Numbered from the stretch's first letter, positions 7,589 through 16,444 are shown. The stretch is 36,781 bases of DNA from Tychonema litorale BBK16 (GCF_021648855.1 NZ_JAKJHX010000047.1:1-36781), one strand, 5' to 3'. Notes: generated by a model from the letters alone, not told the origin. Made by a program: numbers and translations.

Positions 7589-10500
7589 TTAAGAACTATT
7601 GGACATCAGGGCGATCGCACTTAGCAACTCTTCAAACAGCGGATTCCCAAAACTCATCAATTGCAACGAAGGATTTTCTTCAAAAATCTCCGGGTAAAAT
7701 GTTACAGCATAATTGCAACTTTTATAGTTAAGATACCAAGTGCAATTTGCCGATTTCTGGAAAGTTGCACCAATCTGCTTGACAATCAGAGAATTGACAA
7801 ACAAATTTTCGATTGTTTCAGGAAACAGAGAAGTTGGCGGCAAAGGTTGGCGGATTTCTTGCAAGTCTGATTCTACATCCATCGCTACCATTTCATCCAG
7901 TGCTGGGCCCGCAGGTGGCGCGTCTAAAATGCGATCGAACTCTCCCAACAAAACGCCCTCTTCTTCGGGATCTGCACTCATCACAGCCTGTTCGATGAAA
8001 GTGGGAACTTTTGCCAAAATCGGCTGCAAATTGCCGACAACGGTTTGAAAAGCATCGATGCGATCGCGCAATTTCTTGTAAACCTTCGCCTCTACTGTCC
8101 CGTCATAGTAAAAATTGTGTATTCTGACTGTATCATAAATCTGTCCGATGCGATCGAGCCTGCCGATCCGCTGTTCCACCCGCATCGGATTCCAAGGCAT
8201 ATCATAATTGATTAAAACACCGCAAGTTTGCAAGTTTAGCCCTTCCGATGCCGATTCCGTACAAAGTAAAATTTTGATGATTCCTTGTCGGAATTTCGCC
8301 TTAATTTGTTCCTTGGGAAACATCCGCCATTCGCCATTTTGATACAACTCTCCGCCGCGCCCGGAATAGCAAGCAATTTGGGAACCATATAATTGTTGTA
8401 AAGCGCTACGCAGGTAATCCATCGTGTCGGTATATTGCGTAAAGACGATCGCACTTTCCCTCTCAGTCAATTCTCGACGCAAGATTGTGATAAAATGCGA
8501 AAGCTTGCTATCTTCGCCAGTATTCTCGAACTGATAAAGCAAATCTTCTAAATATCTGATTTCTTCAGGATCGGCTGGTGCAAAATAAGATTCCATCCCT
8601 TCTAAAATCGGATCATCCGCATCATCTAAATCGCTGAAGTCATCCTCAGTAATGCTAATCCCGGCGAGGCGGCGCTGCAAAGATTCACGAATCGCATAAA
8701 ACGAACTTGTCAGCCGTTTGCGGTAAAGAGTCATCAAAAAACCTAACGCTTTGCGGTTGTCTTTTTGCGCGAGATTGTAAAAGTGGCGCACGTAATTGCT
8801 GACAGCGATATAAAGCGGCACTTCGCGCTTATTTTCTAAAGTAATCGCATTGTCTCTGACGACGCGGTGGGGAATATCGCGATCCAATAATCCCCGCTGA
8901 TAGTATTGGCGCAAAGTGTCGCGGGTGTGGCGAAACATCAAATCTTTCAGGGGAGTATTTACTGTCAAATAGTGGCGGGAAGCGGCGATGAAATCCGTGT
9001 CTTCAATAACTTGTTTCGGGTTGACTCGCTGATTATTTTCCCAGACATCTCTCAACTTATAATATAGTAATTTATCGCCCTTTTGTAAAACTTGCTGCAA
9101 CCGCGAACAAGGCGCGCCTCCTTGGTGGAAGTAATCCACAGACATCTGCTGCCAAAAATTCACGTTTTGCAGATCGGGCTTTGCCGACAACGTGCTAAAA
9201 TAATTGCAGAAATTCTCACCGTAAGACCAATGTCCGCGCATTCCCAGAAGCTGCAACAAATCGAAAACCTCGATCGCATCAATCTGCATCGGCGTGGCGG
9301 ATAATAATAAAAGCGATCGGCTTTTTTCCTTCAACTGCTGCATTAACTGTAGCAACCGATTCGGCGCATCCTTGCGGTTTTGCGGGCTTTGGCGGCGGGC
9401 GTGATGCGCTTCATCGAGAATCACCAAATCCCACGGTTGCGCGTCTAAAAGTTGTTGGGTGCGATCGCTCCGGCGGACTAAATGAGACGATGCTAAAATC
9501 AGATTCTGGGAATTCCAAACATTCTCCTCCCCAGACAGACTTTTCTCCCCGTATGGATTTTTTAACTCACCTTTCGTATAACTCCAAAAGTGCAAATTAA
9601 ACTTTTCGCGCAACTCTTCATGCCATTGTGGCTGAATGCTAGCCGGTGCTAAAATCAACACGCGCTTGACTTTTTGGCTGACAAGCAAATAACGCAAAAT
9701 CAACCCAGTTTCGATAGTTTTCCCCAATCCAACTTCATCCGCAATTAGGAAACTTTTCGGGAAACTTGCCGCAACTCTACGCAATATTTTAACTTGATGC
9801 GGCCAAGGTGCGATCGGAATCGATTTCAAACAATAATCGAGACAACTCGGCGAAGCATACAAATTCAAAAGCGGTTCAAACTTAGCACAATCTGCGGATA
9901 ATTCAGCATCCAAAATTAACGAATCAGCATCCCCAATAACTCCCTCCTGACTCCTGACTGTCGATTTTAAATCCGGGTTAGATATCCCTTTTACGAACCA
10001 GTCGGCGGAGGCCGACTTTGTTTGTGTAGACGCGGTTTCAACCGCCGAGTCATAAATGGGCTCGGAAACTTCTTCCTCCCGATTCCACACGGGCTTACTG
10101 TTAGGCGCGTAGCTAAGCAACTTATTTTTCACCGCTTCCGGTACTTCAAAAACGCGCACATTCGGCGATAAATTGTTCCACAACTGCTCAAACCGAAAAA
10201 TCTCTTCGCCAACTCGTTCTGCATCTCGCCCGCCTTCCCAAGCACAATAAACATGGAAAGATTCAACATTGCTTTCCCAACCGCTGAGAGATTCGTTATT
10301 GGAACCGCTAAAAGCTAATTGCGCGCCGTTGTTGTCGGTAAAAATGCCAACTTTTTCGTGAAACATATGCTGGCGATCGACTAAACTGTCAGAATCTACC
10401 GGGAAACCATTAGACTTGAGGGGAACCGCGATTTTAATATCGAGATAACAGTTTTGAATCAGCCAACTGAGGACTTCAAAATGCTTGAGTTGGGCGAAAG

Positions 10501-10804
10501 TTTTGGGCGGCTGCAAATCAGCATTGAGGCGAGTGGTAACTGCATCTCGCAGGGCGTAACCTTGTTGGATAGCTTGCAAATCTTGCGGGCTGAATTGACA
10601 GCCCATGATTAAGCGCATCTGTCCGTAATTGTGCAGCATCGCACCCAATCCCCGCGCCACTTTGCTGAGGATGGCGCTGTTGAAAAAGCCGGATTTGCGA
10701 TCGTACTTAACAGCACATTCTAGCGCCGGAATGTAGAAATCGGCGATCGGGTTATTTTCATTGCTAGAATAGCTAATTCGCCAGGGATAATCTGTTAAAT
10801 TCAT
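7589..10804 (-). CDS. PLD-domain SNF2/superfamily 2 helicase (defence-type)
   Basis: A 1071-residue protein. The N-terminus holds a phospholipase-D-like nuclease domain: MFHEKVGIF (HxK at 149-151) followed by AFSGSNNESLSGWESNVESF (GSxN at 167-170). The SNF2-type helicase core follows: LIADEVGLGKTIETGLILRY (Walker A, 353-372), LVILDEAHHAR (motif II), LLLLSATPMQ, AIVFTQYTDT, TESASEGLNLQ and NPMRVEQRIGRLDRIGQ (motif VI). This architecture is typical of helicases encoded beside DUF1156 methylases in anti-phage islands (HMA-type and DISARM-like loci). The linker at about 252-270 is encoded by a palindromic repeat. There is no strong ribosome-binding site. The role would be DNA translocation plus nuclease or recognition activity against foreign DNA; this is inferred from family and neighbours. 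Confidence 0.9.
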   Translation of the reverse strand: MNLTDYPWRISYSSNENNPIADFYIPALECAVKYDRKSGFFNSAILSKVARGLGAMLHNYGQMRLIMGCQFSPQDLQAIQQGYALRDAVTTRLNADLQPPKTFAQLKHFEVLSWLIQNCYLDIKIAVPLKSNGFPVDSDSLVDRQHMFHEKVGIFTDNNGAQLAFSGSNNESLSGWESNVESFHVYCAWEGGRDAERVGEEIFRFEQLWNNLSPNVRVFEVPEAVKNKLLSYAPNSKPVWNREEEVSEPIYDSAVETASTQTKSASADWFVKGISNPDLKSTVRSQEGVIGDADSLILDAELSADCAKFEPLLNLYASPSCLDYCLKSIPIAPWPHQVKILRRVAASFPKSFLIADEVGLGKTIETGLILRYLLVSQKVKRVLILAPASIQPQWHEELREKFNLHFWSYTKGELKNPYGEKSLSGEENVWNSQNLILASSHLVRRSDRTQQLLDAQPWDLVILDEAHHARRQSPQNRKDAPNRLLQLMQQLKEKSRSLLLLSATPMQIDAIEVFDLLQLLGMRGHWSYGENFCNYFSTLSAKPDLQNVNFWQQMSVDYFHQGGAPCSRLQQVLQKGDKLLYYKLRDVWENNQRVNPKQVIEDTDFIAASRHYLTVNTPLKDLMFRHTRDTLRQYYQRGLLDRDIPHRVVRDNAITLENKREVPLYIAVSNYVRHFYNLAQKDNRKALGFLMTLYRKRLTSSFYAIRESLQRRLAGISITEDDFSDLDDADDPILEGMESYFAPADPEEIRYLEDLLYQFENTGEDSKLSHFITILRRELTERESAIVFTQYTDTMDYLRSALQQLYGSQIACYSGRGGELYQNGEWRMFPKEQIKAKFRQGIIKILLCTESASEGLNLQTCGVLINYDMPWNPMRVEQRIGRLDRIGQIYDTVRIHNFYYDGTVEAKVYKKLRDRIDAFQTVVGNLQPILAKVPTFIEQAVMSADPEEEGVLLGEFDRILDAPPAGPALDEMVAMDVESDLQEIRQPLPPTSLFPETIENLFVNSLIVKQIGATFQKSANCTWYLNYKSCNYAVTFYPEIFEENPSLQLMSFGNPLFEELLSAIALMSNSS
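10000..10050. repeat. Double-palindrome repeat, copy 2, inside the helicase coding sequence
   Basis: Same composite as copy 1 in the opposite orientation: AGTCGGCGGAGGCCGACT, linker TTGTTTGTGTAGA, CGCGGTTTCAACCGCCGAGT. On the minus strand it is open and supplies residues from DSAVETAST to about SASADWF, between the PLD and helicase domains. A coding copy of an otherwise intergenic repeat implies insertion into a tolerant linker. Confidence 0.85.
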
Positions 10805-10820
10805 GTTATTTATACAATCA

Positions 10821-10870
10821 CTCGGCGGTTGAAACCGCGTCTACACATACAAAGTCCGCCTGCGCGGACT
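10821..10870. repeat. Double-palindrome repeat, copy 3
   Basis: CTCGGCGGTTGAAACCGCG, linker TCTACACATACAA, AGTCCGCCTGCGCGGACT. It lies just upstream of the helicase start, between it and the 59-aa gene, where a hairpin in the operon transcript could tune expression. Confidence 0.82.
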
Positions 10871-10959
10871 AAGAAATGCTCGTTCCCAGGTTCTACATGG
10901 GAACGCATTTCTAGAGGCTCTGCCTCGTATTTTCTAACAATTCCCGTATTTTCTAGCAA

Positions 10960-11139
10960 TTAATTAATCACATCTTTTTCAAGAGGTGGAATCTGATCGG
11001 CAGAAAGAGTCACGACTTTCCCATCTTGCCAAATACTAATCGATTGTCCCAGTTTGCGGTGTTTCTCGATCGCACTTGCGATCGCCATTTTAACACCAGC
11101 ATCGATGCGATCGGACAATTTTTGATTTTCTTGAGTCAT
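10960..11139 (-). CDS. 59-aa small protein within the defence operon
   Basis: ATG at 11139 reading down to TAA at 10960: MTQENQKLSDRIDAG..., ending PLEKDVIN. A strong AGGAGG lies about 8 bases upstream, the best ribosome-binding site in this operon. The first half is a likely amphipathic helix (DRIDAGVKMAIASAIEKHRK); the second contains SIWQDGKVVTLSADQIPP, which could be a short beta hairpin. Small cyanobacterial proteins with a similar IWQDGKVV segment exist as far as I recall, but I know no function. It lies between methylase and helicase on the same strand, so it may be an accessory or regulatory subunit. Confidence 0.75.
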   Translation of the reverse strand: MTQENQKLSDRIDAGVKMAIASAIEKHRKLGQSISIWQDGKVVTLSADQIPPLEKDVIN

Positions 11140-11184
11140 CAGATTAATCCTCCTGAGTAATTGTATTCCAAAATTTCATCTCCC

Positions 11185-11235
11185 AGTCGGCGGAGGCCGA
11201 CTTCGTTTGTGTAGACGCGGTTTCAACCGCCGAGT
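11185..11235. repeat. Double-palindrome repeat, copy 4
   Basis: AGTCGGCGGAGGCCGACT, linker TCGTTTGTGTAGA, CGCGGTTTCAACCGCCGAGT, ending nine bases before the methylase stop codon (downstream of the gene on the minus strand). It is nearly identical to the coding copy at 10000-10050. Confidence 0.85.
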
Positions 11236-11243
11236 AATCTCAA

Positions 11244-14054
11244 TTAAAATAAACTCAATTGTCCCTCAAAAGTCATCTCCATCTGTTTATAAGAAACCTT
11301 CGCCTTAATCTCATCCATCACCAACCACAAATCCGACAAAGCCTTCTCCTCCGGTATCCGCTTCTTCTCATCGCCCAAACGCGGAATCACCTTCAAAGCC
11401 ACCTCGATCGCCCGCATGAAATTATCATTATCAGTCAAAGCCGTTTTCTTCATAAACTCGCGCACGATTTGAATATCTCCATCCTCCTGATACAAAGCGA
11501 TAATTGCGTGCAATCCATCGACTAAATATGTCAGCGCAAACTCTTGCGGATTCACCGAAAAAGCACCTTTTTTCAGCCGCTGTTTCGGCGTCAAAAGTTT
11601 GCAAGTGCCGCTAACCGAGTCAATCAATTTGTATTTTTTGGCTAAATCCGTGACATCGAAACCGCCGATCGCCAGGGCGAGTTGTCGCGCTTCATCGAAG
11701 GGGAACTCAATTGCGCCAAAGGCATCCCACGCGAGTAAATACCATTGAGTCAGCGCGTCAAATCCGGCGGTATCGGTTTGTACGAGTTTGCGGAAACGGT
11801 AATTTGCGATCGCCTTTCTGGCCTCAGCAAAAGCAACTTCCGGGCGCACTTCTTCGCCGCTGCTGCTGAGGATGGGATAGGAACGGCTGAACACATTTAA
11901 AGCCGGGCCAAAGGCGCTTAAATAAAGGTCGATTCCTGTGATTTTGTTGGCTTCAAATTCCGGGGCGCGCTGTTCGACGAGATTCGCGACTTCCGGGCGC
12001 AAATCGTCCCACCAAGCTTGGGCGGCGTTGGTGTCGCGCTTGCGGCAAACTAAAAGGACGGTACTGGAAACAGAGTTTTTCTGCGCTTGGTGGAGGTTTT
12101 GGGGATTTTCGGTACTGACGGCCCAGGATGCGGTAATCTCGAAACCGGCATCGATGAGGGATTTTGTGAGCACGTCCCACGCGCCCGATTCTTTGTGGTT
12201 GAATTGGACTGTCATCACGCCGTCATCGCGCAAAACTCGGTAATATTCGGCGAAGGCGAGGGCCATTTTTGCTTCGTAATCTTGTTTTGCGAGTTCGTCG
12301 GGGGATGCGCCCATGTTGCGGAAGCGCGACGGGTTGGCCACTGCTTCTCTATCTTTGTCGGTGAGTTCTGAGTAGAATAAATCGGGGAATATATCGCCTA
12401 ATGTGCGCTTCATCCAGACGTAGAAAAAGTCGGAGATTTCGGCATATTGGATGGTGGAATAGTAGGGCGGATCGGTGATAATGGCATGAACTGAACTGTC
12501 GGGAATGTGGTAGAGGCTATCGGCGGATGCGGCATTAATTTGGATGGTTTTTGGGTCGTATTGTTCCATACCGGGTAAGCCGGTTGAGTGGGGTTTTGTT
12601 CCAAATAATGAACAAAGATTTTTATAGTCTGACGCAAAAGCATCAGCACATGAATGCCATAATTGACCAGCCCCATTAACTTCTGGATAATTCCACATTA
12701 AATTAAGGGAGTGTTGTGCAGATCCAGGCTTACAACCAGCCCTTGCTGCATCCCAGTGAGCTAATCTACAATTTGCATCAACACATCTATCTAATACTAA
12801 AGCTAGATAAGTGCTTATCGCCTCTACTTTCTCAGGTTCGTACTCAGCCTTTAGCAGCGCCTTAGCTTCGTTGATAATCTCTACATAAGTGACAAGGGTT
12901 AGCAACTGACGAGCGTTAAATAGTTTATCCCATCTATCTATTCCATAACGTAATAATTGATCTGTGTTAAATCCTGTTGATATAACTTCGTTAGGTAAAT
13001 TAGATGAGCAAATTTTTTGATATTTATCTTCAAGAATATCTTTTGCTTTATTTACTCCTTCTAAATCAATATTTTTAGATAGTCTAAACTCTAAACTCCC
13101 TTTGCCTTTCTTGAAAGCAATTGCATATAGTTGATATTCTAATTTATTATTAATACCCTGTTTCATTAAATATTCTTGTTCGATAACATTATCACAATTC
13201 GGACATTTACCAACACTTCTACTAATCGTGTTATAAACACTCGGATCGTACTCACCCGCATCGGTTTTAATCGTCGTATCCTTTCCTTTCTTCCCCTTCA
13301 CCAACTCAAAATCAACCCGCTTCTGTGCCAAGTTAGGAATCGGTTTCACCGCACACCATTTGTGCAAATTCTGCTTTTCCGGCCGCTTGTACAACCACCA
13401 ATTCGGACTCAACGGCACAACCGACTGACAATTCGGACAAACCACCGTATGCGCCCACAAATAATTCTGCACAGTTTCCCCTCCTTGACTTCCCCCCTGA
13501 ATAAGGGGGGATTGAGGGGGGTTAGAAGGGAAAAATTGGGTTAATCTTTTCTCAGCTTCATCCCCCACCCATTTCACCCATTTATCAATATCTTCCTGCA
13601 AATCAGGGCCAAATTTCAGCGGATATTCCATCGCCGCCTTCATCGTCACCACCGCCACCGGATTTAAGTCAGAAGCCAACACATTCAACCCGTATCTCGC
13701 CGCCTCAAACGGAATGCTTCCCCCACCCGCAAACGCATCTAAAATCGTCGGCGTGCGATTCCCCCACACCTTCTCGCAATAGTCGTGAACCTTTTTAATT
13801 CGCACCGAAGACGGGGGAGTTTTGTAGAGTTTAATTTCCTTCCCCGGTTCCAATCCCAGCAAATATTCAAATTCTTCTAAAGAGATTTCTGCGGGTAAAA
13901 TCGACGCCAAAACTGAAGCGCGAGAAAACGATAAAGGTTTGCGCGAATACCAGCGGTGCAATCCTTTAAATGGATTGCCGCCGTGTTCGTAATAAACCTG
14001 TTCGTTTAGCAGGTTTACGGGCATGATTTTCTCGATGAAGAGTTTGGGGCGCAT
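11244..14054 (-). CDS. DUF1156 (COG1743-type) DNA methyltransferase with zinc ribbons
   Basis: A 936-residue predicted adenine-specific DNA methylase. The N-terminus has the DUF1156-type pattern (IPVN-like MPVNLLNEQ, GGNPFKGLHRWYSRKPL, residues 11-42). The SAM-binding motif is TILDAFAGGGSIPFEAARYG (103-122), with LASDLNPVAV after it. Two CPNC zinc-knuckle halves are at 206-209 and 284-287. The catalytic motif is IITDPPYYSTIQYAEISDFF (DPPY at 528-531). Residues 177-192 (SNPPQSPLIQGGSQGG) come from an inserted repeat. It lies directly upstream of the 59-aa and helicase genes. Methylases of this family occur with PLD/SNF2 helicases and a large DUF499 ATPase in defence islands; no DUF499 gene is present here. 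The start could instead be Met11. Confidence 0.9.
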   Translation of the reverse strand: MRPKLFIEKIMPVNLLNEQVYYEHGGNPFKGLHRWYSRKPLSFSRASVLASILPAEISLEEFEYLLGLEPGKEIKLYKTPPSSVRIKKVHDYCEKVWGNRTPTILDAFAGGGSIPFEAARYGLNVLASDLNPVAVVTMKAAMEYPLKFGPDLQEDIDKWVKWVGDEAEKRLTQFFPSNPPQSPLIQGGSQGGETVQNYLWAHTVVCPNCQSVVPLSPNWWLYKRPEKQNLHKWCAVKPIPNLAQKRVDFELVKGKKGKDTTIKTDAGEYDPSVYNTISRSVGKCPNCDNVIEQEYLMKQGINNKLEYQLYAIAFKKGKGSLEFRLSKNIDLEGVNKAKDILEDKYQKICSSNLPNEVISTGFNTDQLLRYGIDRWDKLFNARQLLTLVTYVEIINEAKALLKAEYEPEKVEAISTYLALVLDRCVDANCRLAHWDAARAGCKPGSAQHSLNLMWNYPEVNGAGQLWHSCADAFASDYKNLCSLFGTKPHSTGLPGMEQYDPKTIQINAASADSLYHIPDSSVHAIITDPPYYSTIQYAEISDFFYVWMKRTLGDIFPDLFYSELTDKDREAVANPSRFRNMGASPDELAKQDYEAKMALAFAEYYRVLRDDGVMTVQFNHKESGAWDVLTKSLIDAGFEITASWAVSTENPQNLHQAQKNSVSSTVLLVCRKRDTNAAQAWWDDLRPEVANLVEQRAPEFEANKITGIDLYLSAFGPALNVFSRSYPILSSSGEEVRPEVAFAEARKAIANYRFRKLVQTDTAGFDALTQWYLLAWDAFGAIEFPFDEARQLALAIGGFDVTDLAKKYKLIDSVSGTCKLLTPKQRLKKGAFSVNPQEFALTYLVDGLHAIIALYQEDGDIQIVREFMKKTALTDNDNFMRAIEVALKVIPRLGDEKKRIPEEKALSDLWLVMDEIKAKVSYKQMEMTFEGQLSLF
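13479..13526. repeat. In-frame CCCCCTNAATAAGGGGGG-type insertion in the methylase gene
   Basis: On the plus strand: TCCCCCCTGAATAAGGGGGG, then ATTGAGGGGGGTT, a GC-rich palindrome-bearing element. It is read on the minus strand as SNPPQSPLIQGGSQGG. The same element, in another orientation, gives [10 protein letters not shown] in hisC (18838-18879). Confidence 0.85.
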
Positions 14055-14114
14055 GATTTTTTTTGTTGTTGGTTGCGGGTTATTTGTTATTGGTTGTTCG
14101 TTACCCGTTGGTAA

Positions 14115-14165
14115 TTCGGCGATTGGAAATCGCGTCTACACAAACCAAGTCCGCCTCCGCGGACT
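14115..14165. repeat. Double-palindrome repeat, copy 5
   Basis: TCGGCGATTGGAAATCGCG, linker TCTACACAAACCA, AGTCCGCCTCCGCGGACT. Compared with other copies the first palindrome carries compensating changes (GGCGATTGGAAATCGC keeps pairing), which suggests selection on hairpin structure. It lies in the gap upstream of the methylase. Confidence 0.8.
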
Positions 14166-14194
14166 AAGAGAGAAAGATCCCAAAAATTTCTCGC

Positions 14195-14578
14195 TCAATC
14201 TTCAAATACCTCCGTCTTTTCAATGATAAACCATTCGTGGTACAATACTGCTAAGAAAAACTGTTCTCCTTTTGGGCGATCGCACACAGCCATATATCCA
14301 GACATAAACATATCATCATCAAAAGTTGTATCCTTGAGAAACAGAGTCAGCGAGTTGCCATCCGCACTCCAAATCGCCCGCAAAATCGTGATATTTTGGT
14401 GACGAGATGCTTCAACGGGCAACAACACCCACCGCCCTTCAATTTCGATGAATTCCGGTTCGCCGTATCTAAATTCAGACTCCCAGGTTTCCGGGCCTTC
14501 ATGCTTCTCAATAATCCGATCCCACCGCACTGTTTTAATCTTGGCTAAAGTTTCATTTGACAAATCAGCTACTTTCAT
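14195..14578 (-). CDS. Unknown protein in the defence operon (127 aa)
   Basis: I do not recognise this protein. It is 127 residues, soluble and acidic, with alternating strands: RWVLLPVEASRHQNITILRA, SLTLFLKDTTFDDD, EQFFLAVLYHEWFIIEK. This suggests a small beta-rich fold. AGGAG lies about 9 bases before its ATG, inside the end of the preceding 142-aa gene; the two genes are only 4 bases apart, so they are almost certainly co-transcribed and perhaps translationally coupled. The position at the head of a helicase-methylase operon suggests an accessory role. Confidence 0.7.
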   Translation of the reverse strand: MKVADLSNETLAKIKTVRWDRIIEKHEGPETWESEFRYGEPEFIEIEGRWVLLPVEASRHQNITILRAIWSADGNSLTLFLKDTTFDDDMFMSGYMAVCDRPKGEQFFLAVLYHEWFIIEKTEVFED

Positions 14579-14582
14579 AAAA

Positions 14583-15011
14583 TCAATCTCCTAATAAAAT
14601 TCGCAAGGCTTTCAAAGCATTTGAACGATTACCATTGGCAATTTTGCCAAACCAATAATGTGCTTCTTCATTACTCATTGCCATAATCCCTTCGGCAATA
14701 TTCGCAATTCGTTCGGTTTTCGATAGCGGTTGCAGCGATTGAAATAAAATCGCCAAACTCACGCCGGATTCTTCTGATAAAATATAAGGAGTTTGTCGCT
14801 GCTGAGATAAACTTTTCGGATCGTAATTATTCGATTTGAGAGTTGCATAAATCTTTTGTCTCGCCAAAATCAAAGCATTACCTTTGAGTCGCCCCAATCG
14901 TTTAGCCGCTGGACGTTTTTTCTCTCCCGCTTTCTTGTACGCGCATTGATACAATTCTAATGCGAAGTTGTTATTGTCGATCGGTAAAATTCGTAATTGA
15001 AATTCTTGCAT
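14583..15011 (-). CDS. Unknown first gene of the defence operon (142 aa)
   Basis: No family assigned with certainty. It is 142 residues, basic in the first half (YKKAGEKKRPAAKRLGRLKG) and helical in the second (LSKTERIANIAEGIMAMSNE, EAHYWFGKIANGNRSNALKA). The start FQLRILPIDNNNFALELYQC looks like a beta hairpin. It could be a small DNA- or protein-binding accessory subunit of the methylase-helicase system. It is the first gene after the promoter-like region at 15095 and is tightly coupled to the 127-aa gene. Confidence 0.7.
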   Translation of the reverse strand: MQEFQLRILPIDNNNFALELYQCAYKKAGEKKRPAAKRLGRLKGNALILARQKIYATLKSNNYDPKSLSQQRQTPYILSEESGVSLAILFQSLQPLSKTERIANIAEGIMAMSNEEAHYWFGKIANGNRSNALKALRILLGD

Positions 15012-15400
15012 AGGGATTTACTGTGGGGTGGGGGCGGGTTTATGAGATTGTGAATTTTGGGCAATTATTGTCGCGAACCCGCCCCTACATGGGAATTATA
15101 CAATAATTAATCTACACATTTTATCATGTTCGATCGCGATTTCTGTCGGGGCGGGCGATGCCTTGAGCGTAGTCGAAGGGTTCATCAATAATATTTGCCA
15201 TAAACCAACCATCTCAAAAACCCGCCCTGACCTATGTATTATGCTGGTATATAGGCAAGATGCCTGTTCTTGAGGGATGGTGCAGTTTTACGTCTCAAGC
15301 GGATTCATGCTCAAAATAATATTTTAAACCAATTGAACCTTTTTTGAACTTGTCCTGTCTAAAGCATTCAGATAACGAACTGGTGAGGGAGACTTCACAG
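15012..15400. other. Divergent intergenic region between defence operon and sigma-factor gene
   Basis: No gene seen. It holds inverted GC-rich words (GGGGGCGGGTTT at about 15033 and AACCCGCCCCTACA at about 15077; GGGGCGGGCGATG and AAACCCGCCCTGACC further on), the CCTTGAGCGTAGTCGAAGGG repeat at 15161-15180, and the presumed divergent promoters. The sigma-factor frame remains open back to a TTG at 15344. Confidence 0.6.
15095..15100 (-). promoter_or_regulatory. Possible -10 box (TATAAT) for the defence operon
   Basis: Minus strand reads ATTGTATAATTCC, a perfect TATAAT preceded by TG, about 85 bases upstream of the first operon gene. No good -35 hexamer is seen at 16-18 bases, so this is tentative. 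Confidence 0.35.
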
Positions 15401-15991
15401 GTGTTAGGTGTGTTAGCCAATGTTTTAATCGATGACTGTTCCGACTCAGACTTAGTTGGAGAGTGTCTAAAGGGCGATCGCATTTGCTTTCGTCACCTTT
15501 ACCAACGCTACCAACACAAAGTCAGGTCAACCCTTTACCAACTCTGCGGCCCATCACTCCTTGATGACTTAACGCAAGAAGTATTCCTGCGAGTGTGGAA
15601 AGGATTGCCGAAACTCAAGCAACAAGATAACTTTTCTACTTGGCTTTATCGAATCACTTGGAATGTGGCTTCTGACCAAAGACAAGCGTTTGCAAAACAG
15701 CATTCTTTTGATTCCAAACTCAAAAGTCAAGCAGAAATGAATCAGGTTGTCACCAAAAATCATACCTCAGATTTGATGCAGTTACACTATCAAGATTTAG
15801 TGCAGCGGGGATTAGATCAATTGAGCTTTGAACACCGCAGCGTTTTAGTGCTACACGACCTAGAAGACATTCCACAAAAAGAAGTAGCTCAAATTTTGGG
15901 ACTTCCAGCAGGAACTGTGAAATCTCGCGTGTTTTACGCCCGAAATGCGGTGCGGCAATTTTTGCAAAAAGAAGGTGTGCGAGAGCTATGA
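15401..15991 (+). CDS. ECF-type RNA polymerase sigma factor
   Basis: Sigma-70 family, extracytoplasmic-function type. Region 2: FRHLYQRYQHKVRSTLYQL, DDLTQEVFLRVWKGLPKLK and NFSTWLYRITWNVASDQRQA. Region 4: LSFEHRSVLVLHDLEDIPQK, EVAQILGLPAGTVKSRVFYA. The start is uncertain. I prefer GTG at 15401 because AGGGAG lies 9 bases upstream, giving 196 residues; a TTG at 15344 would give 215. The stop overlaps the next gene's start as ATGA, so the anti-sigma is translationally coupled. It probably drives an envelope-stress regulon including the Spy-like gene downstream. Confidence 0.9.
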   Translation: MLGVLANVLIDDCSDSDLVGECLKGDRICFRHLYQRYQHKVRSTLYQLCGPSLLDDLTQEVFLRVWKGLPKLKQQDNFSTWLYRITWNVASDQRQAFAKQHSFDSKLKSQAEMNQVVTKNHTSDLMQLHYQDLVQRGLDQLSFEHRSVLVLHDLEDIPQKEVAQILGLPAGTVKSRVFYARNAVRQFLQKEGVREL

Positions 15992-16425
15992 ATAACCCAA
16001 ATAGCGATGAAAAGCTAGTTAATTTCTTGAAGCAATATCGCCCAAATATTTCTGAAGCTGCGCCAGATTTAGAGGTGAAACTTTTAGCAGCAATAGACAG
16101 GAATGAGGAGGTATCTAAAAAGCAAGATTACTGGGGGAAAGTACGTTCAATTGTATCTACTAATAGATTTATTATTCCCAGTTTTCGACAGTGGAATTTT
16201 CCTCCTACAATTCTAGCAATGCTGATAGTTTTCTGGTCTGGCTATCGCCTCCTAGTTCCTGGACAATTCAACCCGGATGAGGGGGCGCACTTAGAAGCAT
16301 TTCTGGTAAATAATTGGGAGGATGTATTGCATGATTCTCGCGTAGAGAATATGAGCGAGATGTCACAAACAGACTTGTTTAATCCCCCCGTTTCTGCTAA
16401 CAGCGAACAACCAACAAATAACTAA
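15988..16425 (+). CDS. Membrane-anchored anti-sigma factor (putative)
   Basis: A 145-residue protein with an N-terminal cytoplasmic part (about 70 residues, ISEAAPDLEVKLLAAIDRNE), one transmembrane helix (FPPTILAMLIVFWSGYRLLV, about 71-90) and a periplasmic tail of about 55 residues. Its ATG overlaps the sigma-factor stop, the classic sigma/anti-sigma arrangement. No HxxxCxxC zinc motif is present, so it is not a ZAS-type anti-sigma. Function is inferred from position and topology; the sequence itself is not distinctive. Confidence 0.75.
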   Translation: MNNPNSDEKLVNFLKQYRPNISEAAPDLEVKLLAAIDRNEEVSKKQDYWGKVRSIVSTNRFIIPSFRQWNFPPTILAMLIVFWSGYRLLVPGQFNPDEGAHLEAFLVNNWEDVLHDSRVENMSEMSQTDLFNPPVSANSEQPTNN

Positions 16426-16444
16426 TCTTAAAGAGGTAACTTTC

